Assembly (NCBI GenBank): GCA_946886185.1
Contig: CAMPIC010000205.1
Coordinates: 1-5,947, forward strand
DNA from: an uncultured bacterium
GTDB lineage: Bacteria; Eisenbacteria; RBG-16-71-46; CAIMUX01
DNA length: 5,947 nt
Reading direction: 5' to 3'
Shown here: piece after piece, positions 5,806 through 5,947 of the stretch
Layout of the letters: the number at the start of each line of letters is the position of its first letter
Numbering within the stretch: position 1 is the stretch's first letter
Notes under the pieces: generated by a model
Databases searched by the model: none
The model's input: only the letters and a program-made list of their open reading frames with translations
What the model was told of the DNA's origin: nothing
Made by a program: the position numbers and the translations under genes

Positions 5806-5947
5806 ATGTCGCGAACGATTCTTGTTTTTGCCGAGCAGCGCGGCGGGACGATCAAGCGGTCGGTCCTCGAGCTCATTGGGCTGGCGCGCGATCTGTCCGA
5901 GGGAGGCGCGGTGGAAGTCGCTCTGCTCGGGAGCGGAGTGGCCGGAC
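5806..5947 (+). CDS. etfA: Electron transfer flavoprotein subunit alpha, N-terminal fragment
   Basis: The first 47 codons of the alpha subunit are present; the gene runs off the right edge of the window. It begins MSRTILVFAEQRGGTIKRSV and continues LELIGLARDLSEGGAVEVALLGSGVAG. This is the usual EtfA opening beta strand (ILVFAE), the basic KR-S-LEL-ARDL helix and the second strand. The ATG at 5806 is preceded by the purine-rich GGAAGG (5793-5798), seven bases away. The FAD-binding C-terminal domain, needed to sort ordinary from bifurcating ETFs, is outside the window. The identification also rests on its place directly after etfB. Confidence 0.93.
   Translation, partial: MSRTILVFAEQRGGTIKRSVLELIGLARDLSEGGAVEVALLGSGVAG

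Noticed and set aside
1..5947. Defence, toxin-antitoxin, CRISPR or mobile-element system
   Set aside because: All sizeable genes fit ordinary families (MetG, Alr, GT-C glycosyltransferase, CoA-binding protein, lipoprotein, EtfB, EtfA), and no repeat array, integrase or transposase is visible.

Overview
The window is GC-rich bacterial chromosome. Lines I counted by hand are about 65-70% GC in the lipoprotein and etf genes and about 50-63% in the membrane glycosyltransferase. It holds seven protein genes: fragments of two at the edges (metG, etfA) and five complete ones. I found no tRNA, rRNA, CRISPR array, transposase or phage gene. A lipoprotein with a LolA/LolB-like look suggests a double-membraned bacterium. 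The long Ala/Ser/Pro linker of MetG, GTG starts with good Shine-Dalgarno sites, and the mix of genes fit an uncultured GC-rich Gram-negative lineage. I cannot name the phylum from sequence alone.

Layout. Positions 1-428 (+) carry the C-terminal tRNA-binding domain of methionyl-tRNA synthetase. It meets the alanine racemase gene (alr, 416-1576, -) tail to tail, with a 13-bp overlap of the coding ends. A roughly 400-bp non-coding stretch (1577-1974) separates alr from a divergent polytopic GT-C type glycosyltransferase (1975-3546, +) and contains a perfect 9-bp-stem hairpin. Next comes a two-gene unit: a small CoA-binding-fold protein (3674-4054, GTG start) and a lipoprotein (4051-4872). The lipoprotein frame has no ATG, GTG or TTG near its signal peptide and probably starts at a CTG overlapping the previous stop codon. 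A 118-bp gap with a candidate promoter and a striking two-part stem-loop leads into etfB (4991-5776) and etfA (from 5806), the two subunits of an electron transfer flavoprotein.

How the genes work together. The etfB-etfA pair is the only clear functional unit: a heterodimeric FAD protein that passes electrons from acyl-CoA (or other) dehydrogenases to the quinone pool. The CoA-binding protein and lipoprotein look translationally coupled, but nothing in the sequence shows a shared function. metG, alr (D-alanine for peptidoglycan) and the glycosyltransferase (probably cell-envelope glycan or lipid modification) are housekeeping or envelope genes placed side by side without an obvious pathway link.

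I do not see a clearly new multi-gene system. The points most worth following are the CTG-start lipoprotein, the REP-like hairpin before etfB, the unexplained spacer with its hairpin, and the compositionally lighter glycosyltransferase gene.
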